A stretch of DNA of 64,000 nucleotides from Phytohabitans suffuscus. GTDB taxonomy: Bacteria > Actinomycetota > Actinomycetes > Mycobacteriales > Micromonosporaceae. Shown here piece after piece: positions 8,661 through 18,011 of this stretch (the first letter of the stretch is position 1; the number at the start of each line of letters is the position of its first letter). The notes beneath the pieces were generated by a model. That model did not search any database, had not been told where the DNA came from, and saw only the letters and a list, made by a program, of their open reading frames with translations. The DNA is taken from NCBI RefSeq assembly GCF_011764565.1, contig NZ_AP022871.1, positions 5,642,320-5,706,319 on the forward strand, given 5' to 3'. Position numbers and translations under genes: made by a program.

Positions 8661-8748
8661 GGGACAGGCCCTAGGGGCAATTTTGGGGTAGCTGCACCCC
8701 GTTCCGCTCGGCTGGTGGCGTTTCGCCCCACTGCGGTCAGTAACGAAA

Positions 8749-8762
8749 TGGGAACGCTCCCA
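8749..8762. promoter_or_regulatory. CebR-type operator O1
   Basis: TGGGAACGCTCCCA is one base from the perfect palindrome TGGGAGCGCTCCCA, the known binding sequence of CebR in Streptomyces. It sits just upstream of the -35 hexamer of the cebE promoter. Confidence 0.8.
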
Positions 8763-8770
8763 CTTGGGTC

Positions 8771-8799
8771 TTGACACCCTAGAAACGTGCCGGCAATCT
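8771..8799 (+). promoter_or_regulatory. Predicted cebE promoter
   Basis: TTGACA (8771-8776) is followed after 17 bases by CAATCT (8794-8799), a weak -10. The perfect -35 lies between two CebR-type operators, so repression by steric blocking is expected, with release by cello-oligosaccharides. The leader to the cebE start is about 160 bases. Confidence 0.55.
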
Positions 8800-8801
8800 C
8801 A

Positions 8802-8815
8802 TGGGAGCGCTCCCG
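8802..8815. promoter_or_regulatory. CebR-type operator O2
   Basis: TGGGAGCGCTCCCG matches the CebR palindrome at 13 of 14 positions and covers the predicted transcription start of cebE. Confidence 0.8.
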
Positions 8816-8965
8816 GCGGGGTGTGGTGAGAGCCACACACCGGGCACCGTGTGGCGCCAGGCACGCCTTCGAGGCGTTCGTGGGCAACGGTTTCGTGCGT
8901 CCGCCGACGTGGCGTGCACCGGGCACACCCCCACCACACACATCACGACCTGAGAGGGGTCAGGG

Positions 8966-10264
8966 ATGAGCGTTTCGACGCGCCGCCGGCGGTACGCGGC
9001 GGTCGCGCTCGCCACGGTCGCGGCTCTCGCCACGACCACGGCGTGCGGAGATGACAACGAGGGCGGAAGCTCAGACGGCGCCAAGCCGGAGAAGCTGGTG
9101 GTCGACACCTTTGGCGAGGCTGGATACGAGGACCTGGTCAAGCAGTACGAGCAGCAGACCGGCATCAAGATCGAGCTGCGCAAGGTCGCCCAGCTGAACG
9201 AGTTCCGGCCGCGCGTCGTCCGTTCGCTCGCCACTGGCAAGGGCGCGGCCGACGTGATCATGCTCGAAGAGGGCATCCTCAACGAGTTCAAGCTCAACCC
9301 GGGCAACTGGGTCGACCTGGCACCGCTGGTGGGCGACCTCAGCAAGGACTACCTGTCCTGGAAGTACGAGCTCGGCAAGGCGCCGGACGGCCGCCTCATG
9401 GGCCTGCCGACCGACGTCGGCGGCCTCGGCCTCTGCTACCGCACCGACCTCTTCAAGGACGCCGGCCTGCCGACCGGCCGCGACGAGGTCAGCGCGCTGT
9501 GGCCGACCTGGGAGAAGTTCATCGAGACCGGTCAGAAGTACAAGCAGGCGACCGGCAAGGGCTTCGTGGACTCGGTGACCACCGCCGTCAACGCGGTGCT
9601 GTTCCAGCAGAACGGCGGCGACCTGTTCTACGACAAGGACGACAACCTCATCGCCGACAAGAGCCCCGCGGTGAAGGCCGCGTGGGACCAGGCGGTCGCG
9701 ATCGCCGACGCCGGCATCTCCGCCAAGATCACGACCTGGTCGCCGGAGTGGAACGCCGGCTTCAAGCAGGGCACCTTCGCGGTGAACGCCTGCCCGTCGT
9801 GGATGCTCGGCATCGTCGAGAGCAACTCCGGCCCGGAGAACGCGGGCAAGTGGGACCTCGCCGCGGTGCCCGGTGGCGCCGGTAACTGGGGCGGCTCCTG
9901 GCTCGGCGTCCCGACGCAGAGCAAGCACCAGGCGGAGGCCGCGAAGCTGGCGGCGTTCCTGACCAACACGGCCGGCCAGGTCGCCGCGTTCAAGAAGAGC
10001 GGCCCGCTGCCGACCAACCTGAAGGCGCTGGAGGACCCGTCCTTCCAGTCCTTCACGAACAAGTACTTCAGCGACGCGCCGACCGGCAAGATCTTCGGCG
10101 AGGGTGTGCAGAAGATCGTCCCGACCCACCTCGGTCCGAAGCACCAGGCGGTGAAGGAGAACGCCCTCGAGCCGGCGCTGCGGGCGTACGAGTCGGGTCA
10201 GGCCAACGCGGCCAAGGCCTGGGAGCAGTTCACCAAGGACGCCGCGACGCAGGGCGCCTTCTGA
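8966..10264 (+). CDS. cebE: Cellobiose/cello-oligosaccharide ABC transporter, substrate-binding lipoprotein CebE
   Basis: 432-residue extracellular solute-binding protein that captures cellobiose and related oligosaccharides for import. An arginine-rich n-region is followed by a hydrophobic stretch and a lipobox ending at Cys27 (TTAC), so it is anchored to the membrane by lipid. The remainder has the family 1 sugar-binding pattern, with conserved GLPTDVGGLGLCYRTDLF and WSPEWNAGF stretches and aromatic residues. It heads cebE-cebF-cebG-bglC and is controlled by a promoter flanked by two CebR-type operators. A strong hairpin follows the stop. Assignment to CebE rather than another sugar-binding protein rests on the operators, bglC and cebR around it. 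Confidence 0.9.
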   Translation: MSVSTRRRRYAAVALATVAALATTTACGDDNEGGSSDGAKPEKLVVDTFGEAGYEDLVKQYEQQTGIKIELRKVAQLNEFRPRVVRSLATGKGAADVIMLEEGILNEFKLNPGNWVDLAPLVGDLSKDYLSWKYELGKAPDGRLMGLPTDVGGLGLCYRTDLFKDAGLPTGRDEVSALWPTWEKFIETGQKYKQATGKGFVDSVTTAVNAVLFQQNGGDLFYDKDDNLIADKSPAVKAAWDQAVAIADAGISAKITTWSPEWNAGFKQGTFAVNACPSWMLGIVESNSGPENAGKWDLAAVPGGAGNWGGSWLGVPTQSKHQAEAAKLAAFLTNTAGQVAAFKKSGPLPTNLKALEDPSFQSFTNKYFSDAPTGKIFGEGVQKIVPTHLGPKHQAVKENALEPALRAYESGQANAAKAWEQFTKDAATQGAF

Positions 10265-10287
10265 TCCGCCCTTCTCGATAACGGTCT

Positions 10288-10321
10288 CGGTGGCGTCCGG
10301 GGAGTCCCCCGGACGCCACCG
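10288..10321. terminator. Strong intercistronic hairpin between cebE and cebF
   Basis: A perfect 15-bp stem (10288-10302 with 10307-10321) and a four-base loop, without a T tract. In sugar ABC operons such hairpins protect or end the binding-protein transcript so that more binding protein than permease is made. That role is inferred here. Confidence 0.75.
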
Positions 10322-10360
10322 AACCCCGTCCGCGATCCTCCGCCCCCGGGAAGGATTCCC

Positions 10361-11332
10361 ATGAGCCTGTCGGCCACTACTGCCCCGCCCTCCCGGGGCG
10401 CGCCCACCAAACACACCCAGCCTCGCCGCCGCCGGGGATACTCGCGGTTCACGAAGCTGGACATGAAGTACTCGCCGTACCTCTACGTCGCACCGTTCTT
10501 CGTGCTCTTCGGCATCTTCGGCCTGTACCCGATGCTGTGGACACTGTGGATGTCGCTGCACGACTGGGACCTGGTCGGCACCCACACGTTCATCGGGCTG
10601 GAAAACTACAGCGCCCTGCTCAGCGACGACTACTTCTGGAACGCCGTCCGCAACACGTTCGGCATGTTCGTCCTGGCCACCGTGCCGCAGCTGGCGCTCG
10701 CACTCTTCCTGGCCAACCTGCTCAACCGGCCGATGCTGCGCGCGCGCACGTTCTTCCGGATGGCCATCTTCGTGCCGAACGTCGTCTCGGTCGCGGCCGT
10801 GGCGATCGTCTTCGGCATGCTCTTCCAGCGCGACTTCGGCGTGGTCAACTGGTTCCTCGGCATCTTCGGGGTCGACGCCATCGACTGGCGGCGGGAGTGG
10901 TGGAGCTCCTGGATCGCGATCTCCACGATGGTCGACTGGCGGTGGACCGGCTACAACACGCTGATCCTGCTCGCCGGCATGCAGGCCATCCCGCGCGACC
11001 TCTACGAGGCGGCCGCGATGGACGGCGCCGGCCCGTGGCGGCAGTTCTGGACGGTGACGCTGCCGATGCTGCGGCCCACGTTCGTCTTCGTCGTGATCCT
11101 GTCGACCATCGGTGGCCTGCAGCTCTTCGTCGAGCCGCTCATCTTCAACAACGGCAACATCATGGGTGGCACGCAGCGCGAGTTCCAGACCGTGCAGATG
11201 TACATGTTCGAGAACAGCATCCACAACCTCAGCCGGGCCGGCTACGGCGCCGCGGTCGCCTGGGCGCTCTTCCTGATGATCGTGGTCGTGTCCGTGCTCA
11301 ACTTCGTGATCACCCGCCGTTCGGTGAAGTGA
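10361..11332 (+). CDS. cebF: Cellobiose ABC transporter permease CebF
   Basis: 323-residue inner-membrane permease of the MalF/UgpA type. After a proline- and arginine-rich cytoplasmic N-terminus it has six predicted membrane spans, starting with YLYVAPFFVLFGIFGLYPM, and the EAA loop EAAAMDGAGPWRQFWTVTLPML, which contacts the ATPase. No ATPase gene lies in the operon; in Streptomyces the shared MsiK ATPase serves CebFG, and the same is likely here. It is ten bases upstream of cebG. Confidence 0.92.
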   Translation: MSLSATTAPPSRGAPTKHTQPRRRRGYSRFTKLDMKYSPYLYVAPFFVLFGIFGLYPMLWTLWMSLHDWDLVGTHTFIGLENYSALLSDDYFWNAVRNTFGMFVLATVPQLALALFLANLLNRPMLRARTFFRMAIFVPNVVSVAAVAIVFGMLFQRDFGVVNWFLGIFGVDAIDWRREWWSSWIAISTMVDWRWTGYNTLILLAGMQAIPRDLYEAAAMDGAGPWRQFWTVTLPMLRPTFVFVVILSTIGGLQLFVEPLIFNNGNIMGGTQREFQTVQMYMFENSIHNLSRAGYGAAVAWALFLMIVVVSVLNFVITRRSVK

Positions 11333-11342
11333 GGGAGACCCG

Positions 11343-12194
11343 ATGACCACCATTTCGACCGGGTCGAAGCGGCTGTGGCGCACCAGCCCGCTCACCTACA
11401 TCGCCCTGATACTCGCGGTGCTCAGCTCGATCTACCCGCTCTACTACATGTTCGTGATCGCGACCCGCCGCAACGACGCGATCAACGACACCCCGCCGCC
11501 GTTCACCCCGTCGAGCCTCTTCGGCGACAACATCAACCGGGCGCTCGACAACGACACGGCCAACCTGCTCCAGGGCATCGTCAACTCGGTGATCGTCGCC
11601 AGCGTGGTGACCGCGTCGGTCGTGCTGACCGGGTCGCTGGCCGGCTTCGCGTTCGCCAAGCTCAAGTTCCGCGGGCGCAACGGCCTCATGCTGGCGGTCG
11701 TCGCCACGATGATGGTCCCGACGCAGCTCGGCATCATCCCGCTCTGGGGCCTGATGCAGGACATCGGCTGGTACGACTCGCTCCTGGCGGTCACCGTGCC
11801 CTTCCTGGCCAGCGCGTTCGGCGTGTTCATGATGCGCCAGTACGCCAGCTCCGCGGTCTCCGACGAGCTGATCGAGGCGGCCCGGATCGACGGCTGCTCC
11901 ACCTGGCGCATCTACTGGAACGTGGTACTGCCCGCGCTCCGCCCGGCCGCCGCCGTGCTCGGCCTGCTGACGTTCATGCAGACCTGGAACGAGTTCGTCT
12001 GGCCGTTCGCGATCCTGAGCTCGGACAACCCGACCCTGCAGGTCTCGCTCTCCACGCTCTCGTACGCGTACTACACGGACTACTCGATGGTGTTCGCCGC
12101 CACCGCGGTCGGCACCGTGCCACTGATCGTGGTGTTCATCCTGTTCGGCCGCCAGATCATCGGCGGCATCATGGAAGGTGCAGTCAAAGCGTGA
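11343..12194 (+). CDS. cebG: Cellobiose ABC transporter permease CebG
   Basis: 283-residue permease of the MalG type forming the channel with CebF. Six predicted membrane spans are present; the first is TYIALILAVLSSIYPLYYMF. The EAA loop reads EAARIDGCSTWRIYWNVVLP, and the C-terminus ends in a FGRQIIGG motif typical of MalG-like permeases. The stop overlaps the GTG of bglC (GTGA), so import and hydrolysis are translationally coupled. Confidence 0.92.
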   Translation: MTTISTGSKRLWRTSPLTYIALILAVLSSIYPLYYMFVIATRRNDAINDTPPPFTPSSLFGDNINRALDNDTANLLQGIVNSVIVASVVTASVVLTGSLAGFAFAKLKFRGRNGLMLAVVATMMVPTQLGIIPLWGLMQDIGWYDSLLAVTVPFLASAFGVFMMRQYASSAVSDELIEAARIDGCSTWRIYWNVVLPALRPAAAVLGLLTFMQTWNEFVWPFAILSSDNPTLQVSLSTLSYAYYTDYSMVFAATAVGTVPLIVVFILFGRQIIGGIMEGAVKA

Positions 12195-13648
12195 CAAGCC
12201 CGAACGGCCACCGGGTGGCCTTCCCACCGGACTTCCTCTGGGGCGCGGCCACCGCCGCCTACCAGATCGAGGGAGGCGCCACCGAGGGCGGCCGGACGCC
12301 GTCCATCTGGGACACGTTCAGCCGTACCGCCGGGAAGGTGAAGGGCGGCGACACCGGCGATGTCGCGTGCGACCACTTCCACCGCTCGGCCGACGACGTG
12401 AAGTTGATGGCCGGCCTCGGTCTCAAGTCGTACCGGTTCTCGCTCTCCTGGCCGCGCATCCAGCCGGACGGGCGCGGACCCGCCAACGAGGTGGGCCTCG
12501 ACTTCTACCGCCGGCTCGTCGACGACCTGCTGGCGCACGGCATCGAGCCGTGGGTCACGCTCTACCACTGGGACCTGCCGCAGGCCCTGGAGGACGCGGG
12601 TGGCTGGCCGGTGCGCGACACGGCCGCCCGCTTCGCCGAGTACGCCCAGATCGCCCACCGCGCGCTCGGTGACCGGGTGCGTCACTGGACCACGCTCAAC
12701 GAGCCGTGGTGCTCGGCCTTCCTCGGGTACGGCTCGGGCGTGCACGCGCCGGGCCGCAGTGACGGCGCCGACGCGCTCCGCGCCGCACACCACCTGATGC
12801 TCGGCCACGGGCTGGCCGTCCAGGCGATGCGGGCCGACCAGCCCGACCACGACCTGGGCATCACGGTCAACCTGTACGCGATCTCGCCGCAGACCGACTC
12901 GCCCGCCGACGCCGACGCGGCCCGCCGGATCGACGGCCTGGCCAACCGGATCTTCCTGGACCCGGTGCTGCGCGGGCAGTACCCGGCCGACGTGGTCGAG
13001 GACGTGCGCGAGGTGACCGACTTCGGGCACGTGCGCGACGGCGACCTGGAGATCATCTCCACGCCGCTGTCGGTGCTGGGGATCAACTACTACAGCCGGT
13101 ACGTGCTGTCCGCGCCCGACGGCGAGCCGGCCGAGCCGTACTGGCGGGCGCCGTCCAACTGGCCGGGCAGCGAGACCGTGCGCTTCGGCGACCGGGGCCT
13201 GCCGGTGACCGACATGAACTGGGAGATCGACGCGCCCGGCCTGGTCGAGGTGCTCGAGCGCGTGCACCGGGAGTACCCCGCGATCCCGATCTACATCACC
13301 GAGAACGGGTCGGCGTTCGTCGACGAGGTGGTCGACGGGCAGGTGGACGACCCCGAGCGGGTGGCGTTCTTCGACGCCCACCTGCGCGCCTGCTCCGACG
13401 CGATCGAGGCGGGCGTACCCCTGCGCGGCTACTTCGCGTGGTCGCTCATGGACAACTTCGAATGGGCTTGGGGTTATTCGAAGCGCTTCGGCATGGTCTA
13501 TGTCGACTACGACACGCAGGTACGGATTCCGAAGACCAGCGCGAGGTGGTATGCCGAGGTGATCCGCCAAAATGGCCTCGGCGGGAGCGAGACGAGCGCG
13601 AATCAGCGGAGCCACAGCGGCTCGGGAGGGCAGGAACGCGCACAATAG
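12191..13648 (+). CDS. bglC: Intracellular beta-glucosidase BglC (GH1)
   Basis: 485-residue glycoside hydrolase family 1 enzyme that splits imported cellobiose and cello-oligosaccharides to glucose. The N-terminal FPPDFLWGAATAAYQIEG motif is the GH1 signature; the acid/base is Glu171 in TLNEP and the nucleophile is Glu371 in YITENG. A FGMVYVDY stretch near the end completes the fold. There is no signal peptide, so it acts in the cytoplasm. The last 25 residues, rich in Gly, Ser and Gln, are an unusual low-complexity tail. The start is a GTG inside the cebG stop. Confidence 0.95.
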   Translation: MTSPNGHRVAFPPDFLWGAATAAYQIEGGATEGGRTPSIWDTFSRTAGKVKGGDTGDVACDHFHRSADDVKLMAGLGLKSYRFSLSWPRIQPDGRGPANEVGLDFYRRLVDDLLAHGIEPWVTLYHWDLPQALEDAGGWPVRDTAARFAEYAQIAHRALGDRVRHWTTLNEPWCSAFLGYGSGVHAPGRSDGADALRAAHHLMLGHGLAVQAMRADQPDHDLGITVNLYAISPQTDSPADADAARRIDGLANRIFLDPVLRGQYPADVVEDVREVTDFGHVRDGDLEIISTPLSVLGINYYSRYVLSAPDGEPAEPYWRAPSNWPGSETVRFGDRGLPVTDMNWEIDAPGLVEVLERVHREYPAIPIYITENGSAFVDEVVDGQVDDPERVAFFDAHLRACSDAIEAGVPLRGYFAWSLMDNFEWAWGYSKRFGMVYVDYDTQVRIPKTSARWYAEVIRQNGLGGSETSANQRSHSGSGGQERAQ

Positions 13649-13696
13649 GCTGGTCAGCCAACTGTCAAGGCCCGCCCGCCGTCCGAGGAGCAGACG

Positions 13697-14742
13697 ATGA
13701 CAACACAGCGCACGCGGTCGCTCGGCCGCCCGACCCTGGACGCGGTCGCGGCCCGCGCCGGGGTCGGCAGGGGCACAGTGTCCCGTGTCGTCAACGGCTC
13801 TCCGCAGGTCAGCCCCGAGGCGCGGGCCGCGGTGCAGCAGGCGATCGAGGAGCTCGGGTACGTGCCGAACCGCGCGGCCCGGGCCCTGGTCACCCAGCGG
13901 ACCGACTCGGTCGCCCTGGTGATCTCGGAGTCCGGCGAGCGGCTCTTCGGCGAGCCGTTCTTCGCCGGCATCGTCCGCGGCATCCACGCCGGCCTGCTCG
14001 ACACGCCGATGCAGCTCTGGCTCGCGCTGGCCCAGTCGCCGGCCGAGCGGGAGAAGGTCGAGCACCACCTGACCACCCAGCACGTTGACGGCGTACTCCT
14101 GCTCTCGCTGCACGACGCCGACCCGCTCCCGACGCTGCTGGAGCAGCGCGGCCTGCCGACCGTGCTGGGCGGCCGGCCGGCCCGCATGCTCCAGCCCGGG
14201 GCGCAGGCGGCCCACTTCGTCGACGTCGACAACGCCGGGGGCGCCCGGCAGGCCGTCGACTTCCTGATCGCCCGGGGCGGCGGCGGGTCGCCACCATCGC
14301 CGGCACCCAGGACATGGGCGCGGGGGTCACCCGGCTCGCCGGGTACCGGCAGGCGATCCTCGACCACGGCGGCACGGTGACCGAAGACCTCGTCGCGTAC
14401 GGCGACTTCAGCGAGGCCAGCGGCACGGCGGCCATGCGCCGCCTGCTGGAGGTCTCGCCCGACCTGGACGCGGTGTTCGTGGCCTCCGACCTCATGGCGA
14501 GCGGGGCGCTGCGGGCGCTGCGCGAGGCCGGCCGGCGGGTGCCCGACGACGTGGCGGTGGTGGGCTTCGAAGACGCGGAGATCGCGCGCCAGGCCGACCC
14601 GCCGCTGACCACCGTCTACCAGCCCGTCGAAGAGATGGGTCAGCAAATGGCGCGACTTTTGATGTCGCTGATCCGGCGCGACGACCTCGAAGAGCCGTAC
14701 GTGCTGCTCAACACCCACATGGTGCGGCGCGCGTCCGCCTGA
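13697..14742 (+). CDS. cebR: LacI-family repressor CebR, frameshifted in this sequence
   Basis: Predicted repressor of the ceb regulon, released from DNA by cellobiose. The N-terminus is a LacI helix-turn-helix (LDAVAARAGVGRGTVSRVVNG, about residues 12-32) followed by a hinge with GYVPNRAARALV and a periplasmic-binding-like ligand domain. The frame breaks in the GGGG run at 14274-14277: one added G joins FLIARG to RRRVATIAGTQ and restores a 348-residue protein of normal LacI length. GAGGAG lies eight bases before the ATG. In Streptomyces cebR is beside cebEFG-bglC, and here it is directly downstream. The break is probably a homopolymer sequencing error. Confidence 0.88.
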
Positions 14743-14874
14743 CCGGCGGCTTCCGCGGAGGTTGACGGGTGGTTTTCCCCCGGAGACATGACGCAGCAAC
14801 AGGGACGAAATGGTCATCAGGCACCCTGGATCGTGTCAGCGCGGGGGCGTTGGCCGGCCGACGGGAGGCTTGTC

Positions 14875-15617
14875 ATGTTGTTGCGGGTTCGGGTGACCCT
14901 GCCGGACCGGCCTGGTGCGTTGGGGCAGGTGGCGCGCACGCTCGGCGTCGCCGGTGCCGACATCGTCCAGGTCGTGGTCCTGGAGCGGCTGGGCGGTCGG
15001 GCCGTCGACGACTTCACCGTCGTGTGGCCGGGCGCGTCCCGGGTCGAGCGGCTGCGCGCCGGCCTCGCCGCCATCCCAGGTGTCCAGGTCGACGGCGTGT
15101 GGCGGGCCATCGGCGCGCCGGTCTCCGGCGGGCACGACGCCGAGCTGCTCGCCCAGGTCGCGGCCAACCCGGCCGACGGCCTCGGCACGCTGGTCGACGC
15201 GGTGCCCGGACTGCTGGCCGCCGACTGGGCCGCCGCCGCGGTGGTCCCGCCCGACTGGGCCGCCCGCAGCGGGTCCGGCCCGCGGGCGATCGCGAGCGAC
15301 GAGCCGGGGCTCTCGGGGGAGAGCCCGCCGTGGCGTACTCGAGCTGGCGCGCACCCGAGCCGCTGCTGCTGCCCGAGGTGACCCCGCTGCGCGCGCGGGC
15401 CCTGACCGGCCCCGACCACGCGCGGTACGCGGTCGCCCCGTTCGGCCGCGCCGGCCTGGTGCTGATGGTGGCCCGCGGCGAGGTCGAAGGACTGCCCGCG
15501 GCCGGGTTCCACGTGACCGAGGTCGACCGGATCGCGCAGCTCGTGCGGGCCGCCGCGGTCATCCTCGGCGACCGGCTGGACCTGGTCACCGCCCCGCCCG
15601 CGGTTTCCCGATCATGA
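14875..15617 (+). CDS. ACT-domain regulatory protein, frameshifted in this sequence
   Basis: Begins with an ACT domain (LLRVRVTLPDRPGALGQVARTLGVAGADIVQVVV), a small-ligand sensing fold usually binding amino acids. The rest resembles the middle part of the next gene, without that gene's acetyltransferase. The frame breaks around the GGGGG run at 15330-15334; one extra G links the ASDEPGL region to EPAVAYSSWRAPEPLLLPEV and gives 247 residues ending at 15617. The start ATG is well placed after GGGAGG. I do not recognise a characterised homologue. The two ACT genes are 75 bases apart and probably descend from one duplication. Confidence 0.7.
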
Positions 15618-15692
15618 GTAATCACGGTTGAGTAACGTCAGAGAAACAGCAGCCGTGCAGTCTTGACTTCGGGGGACTGAGAGGGGCGTGCG

Positions 15693-16754
15693 ATGGGCCT
15701 TTGGCGGATCAGAGCAACCGTGGACGACCGGCCGGGCTACCTGGCCGTCCTGACCGCCAGCCTGGCGCTCAAGTCGGTCAACATCCTGGCGGTGCAGGTG
15801 CACACCACCGAGGCTGGTGCGATCGACGACTTCCTGGTCGACGCGCCCGACGCGCTCACCGAGGACGACCTGGTCGCCGCGGTGGAAAAGGGTCGCGGCC
15901 GGCACGCCTGGGTGACCCGCACCGAGGCCCGAGAGCTGGCCGACTGGCCGACCCGCACGCTGGCGCTGGCGAGCCGCCTCGTGCGCGACCCCGACTCGCT
16001 CGGCGACGCCCTCTCCGCCCTGCTCGGGGCGGACGCGGTGATCTGGCGCCCGGCTCCCGGCCAGGACCGCTACGGCGCCAACCGGGGCGGCATGCGGCTC
16101 GTCGACCCGACCGGCGGCACGTACGAGATCAGCCGTCCCGCCCCCACGTTCACCCCCGCCGAGTACGCGCGGGCCCAGGCCCTGGTGGACCTGGCGGCCA
16201 CCGTCGTGCGCCAGGCCGCCGACCAGGTCACGCTGGTGCTGGCCGACGGCGAGGAGATCCGGGTACGCCCGGCGGTCCGCGACGACCTGGCGGCGGTGAC
16301 CGCGATGCACGACCGCTGCACCCCGCTGACCCGTTACCATCGCTACATGACCGGCTCCGCCGTCCCCGCGGCCGCCCGCATCGAGCGCACGCTCGACCGG
16401 GAGCGCGGCGTGACGCTGGTCGCCCTGGCCGCCGACGACCGCGTGGTGGCGACCGCGACACTGGCCGCCGAGGGCGCGATCGGCGAGATCGCCCTGCTGG
16501 TCGAGGACGCCTGGCAGCGCCGGGGCATCGGCACGGCCCTGCTGCGGCGGCTGGTCGCCCACGGCGAGCGCGCGGGCTACGCGGCGCTGGTCGCGCACAC
16601 CCACGCCGACAACACCGCGGTGCTGGCCACCCTCCGCCGCCTGGGCCGCTCCGCCCTGACCTCCGAGCGCGACGACACCGTGGTCAGCGTGACGGTCCCG
16701 CTGGTCCCCACCCCGGTGGGCGGCCAGCCGAAGACCTCCGCCGCCTCGACCTAG
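15693..16754 (+). CDS. ACT domain fused to GNAT acetyltransferase
   Basis: 353-residue fusion. Residues 1-75 form an ACT domain (WRIRATVDDRPGYLAVLTASLALKSVNILAVQV). A central region shares its pattern with the preceding ACT gene. From about residue 190 a GNAT acetyltransferase domain follows (IRVRPAVRDDLAAVTAMHDRC), with the acetyl-CoA loop VEDAWQRRGIGTALLRRLV. The layout suggests protein or metabolite acetylation controlled by an amino acid bound to the ACT domain, as shown for some actinobacterial ACT/GNAT lysine acetyltransferases; the target is unknown. A strong terminator follows 20 bases after the stop. Confidence 0.8.
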   Translation: MGLWRIRATVDDRPGYLAVLTASLALKSVNILAVQVHTTEAGAIDDFLVDAPDALTEDDLVAAVEKGRGRHAWVTRTEARELADWPTRTLALASRLVRDPDSLGDALSALLGADAVIWRPAPGQDRYGANRGGMRLVDPTGGTYEISRPAPTFTPAEYARAQALVDLAATVVRQAADQVTLVLADGEEIRVRPAVRDDLAAVTAMHDRCTPLTRYHRYMTGSAVPAAARIERTLDRERGVTLVALAADDRVVATATLAAEGAIGEIALLVEDAWQRRGIGTALLRRLVAHGERAGYAALVAHTHADNTAVLATLRRLGRSALTSERDDTVVSVTVPLVPTPVGGQPKTSAAST

Positions 16755-16773
16755 CCAGGCGGCGCCAGAGACG

Positions 16774-16804
16774 ACGGCCCGGTCCCGGTGCGGGACCGGG
16801 CCGT
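16774..16804 (+). terminator. Terminator after the ACT-GNAT gene
   Basis: A perfect 14-bp stem (ACGGCCCGGTCCCG paired with 16791-16804) and a GTG loop, followed by TTCTG. Very stable; the T tract is short, as is common in high-GC genomes. Confidence 0.8.
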
Positions 16805-16841
16805 TCTGCGCGCGAGCCCGACTCCACGATCGAGTCGTATC

Positions 16842-16890
16842 GGTCCGGACCGCTGCTCCCCACGGCCGCAGCCTCCGGCGCACCCTCCGC
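16842..16890 (+). repeat. Dispersed intergenic repeat, copy R3 (right half, diverged)
   Basis: Starts at GGTCCGGACC and continues CGCTGCTCCC...GCACCCTCCGC, matching the right half of copy R1 with several changes. The left half is missing. Confidence 0.55.
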
Positions 16891-17405
16891 GAGCCGCGCA
16901 GGCGAGGAAAGGGGTGGCGGCGGTGCCGAAATCGCCCGGTTTGTGCCCGCCACCTCGGCCTGTGCCACAGCAGGCGACGAGGACGACCTGGGCGCGGTCG
17001 GGGGGCGGGAGCTGGAAACGCGGAGGTCGAACCGATCCCGGGACGGGGCAGCAAGCGAACGAACCGGCAGTTGACGTCCGTCCACATTGGTGCGTGCGCG
17101 AGACCCCCGACCAGCTGGGGCTTGACCCGTGGACCCGGTCGCGGCGGTCGGGATCTCGGCGAGCCCCAACGCCGGCACCCCGCCGTGGGCCCGCTGCGTC
17201 TCACCTGGACCCTGCGGCGGGTGGTTTCTGCTCGTTTGTCCGCTCGGCGCTGATCCGCAATCCCGGGGCGCGACCCACGGCGACAACCAGCTGATTTCGA
17301 CAGCGGCGTCATCCTGCTCTGACCTTCCGGGGTCAGGGTCCGCCTCTGTCCACAGTGCCCTCTGTGCTTCCGCTGGTCTGTCCACCCCGGGGGTCGGTCT
17401 CGGCG

Positions 17406-17452
17406 GATCGTGGTATGGATCCGCCCTCTGGGGGCAGTTTCATACCACGATC
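17406..17452. repeat. Hairpin repeat H1 (GATCGTGGTATG family)
   Basis: Perfect 12-bp arms GATCGTGGTATG (17406-17417) and CATACCACGATC (17441-17452) around a 23-base loop with G- and C-rich inner pairing. Two more copies lie at 21224-21271 and 36650-36697, all in non-coding blocks. Confidence 0.8.
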
Positions 17453-17653
17453 TGTTGCGGGGAGCCGCGCGTTCGGGGGCAGGGGTGGCGGCGGTGCCGA
17501 GTTCGTCTGGTTTGTTCTCCTTGTCAGGGGTGATCGTGGGCCTCGGCGATCCAGTGAGGGTAGACCGGAAGCCATCCGGTCGTTCCCGAGCTGGCGCCGG
17601 CCGCTTTTCGCCTGACTTGCCCGCCCGGCGGAGGGCCTGGGGATGGGTTCCGG

Positions 17654-17695
17654 CTGATCATCGACGCGAGCTGCCCCACCGCCGTCGACGATCAG
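17654..17695. repeat. Inverted repeat with CTGATCATCGACG arms
   Basis: Arms at 17654-17666 and 17683-17695 match at 12 of 13 positions. The left arm and its flank (GGTTCCGGCTGATC...GACGCGAGC.GCC) recur at 21131-21157, where the matching right arm is 190 bases away. Confidence 0.6.
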
Positions 17696-17955
17696 CTGAC
17701 CGACGAAGACAAACCGGACGATTTCGGTGGCAACACTGCCGCACGCGCGACCCCGGCCCGCCTCGCCATCCGCTCGATCCCCTGACCGCGAAAGCTCCAT
17801 AGCCGGCGTGGCTCGCGGCCGCTGAAACCGATCCCCGGGCCCGTGCGGAAGCCGACAAACCAGGCGGGGAATGCGACCGTCCGTGAAGGCCACTGTGGAC
17901 AGATGCGGTGCGGACCGGGAGGTCGCGGCGGCGAGGTGGGCCGGGGTTGTGTGTC

Positions 17956-18011
17956 GCGGAGGGTGAGGCCGCGGGAGCAACGGTCCGGACCGCCGCGGAC
18001 GTCGCGGTAGC
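17956..18011 (-). repeat. Dispersed intergenic repeat, copy R4
   Basis: Full-length copy in inverse orientation: the right-half tail, GGTCCGGACC, then CCGCGGACGTCGCGGTAGC. About 120 bases upstream of the CebR operator of the cellulase gene. Confidence 0.75.
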
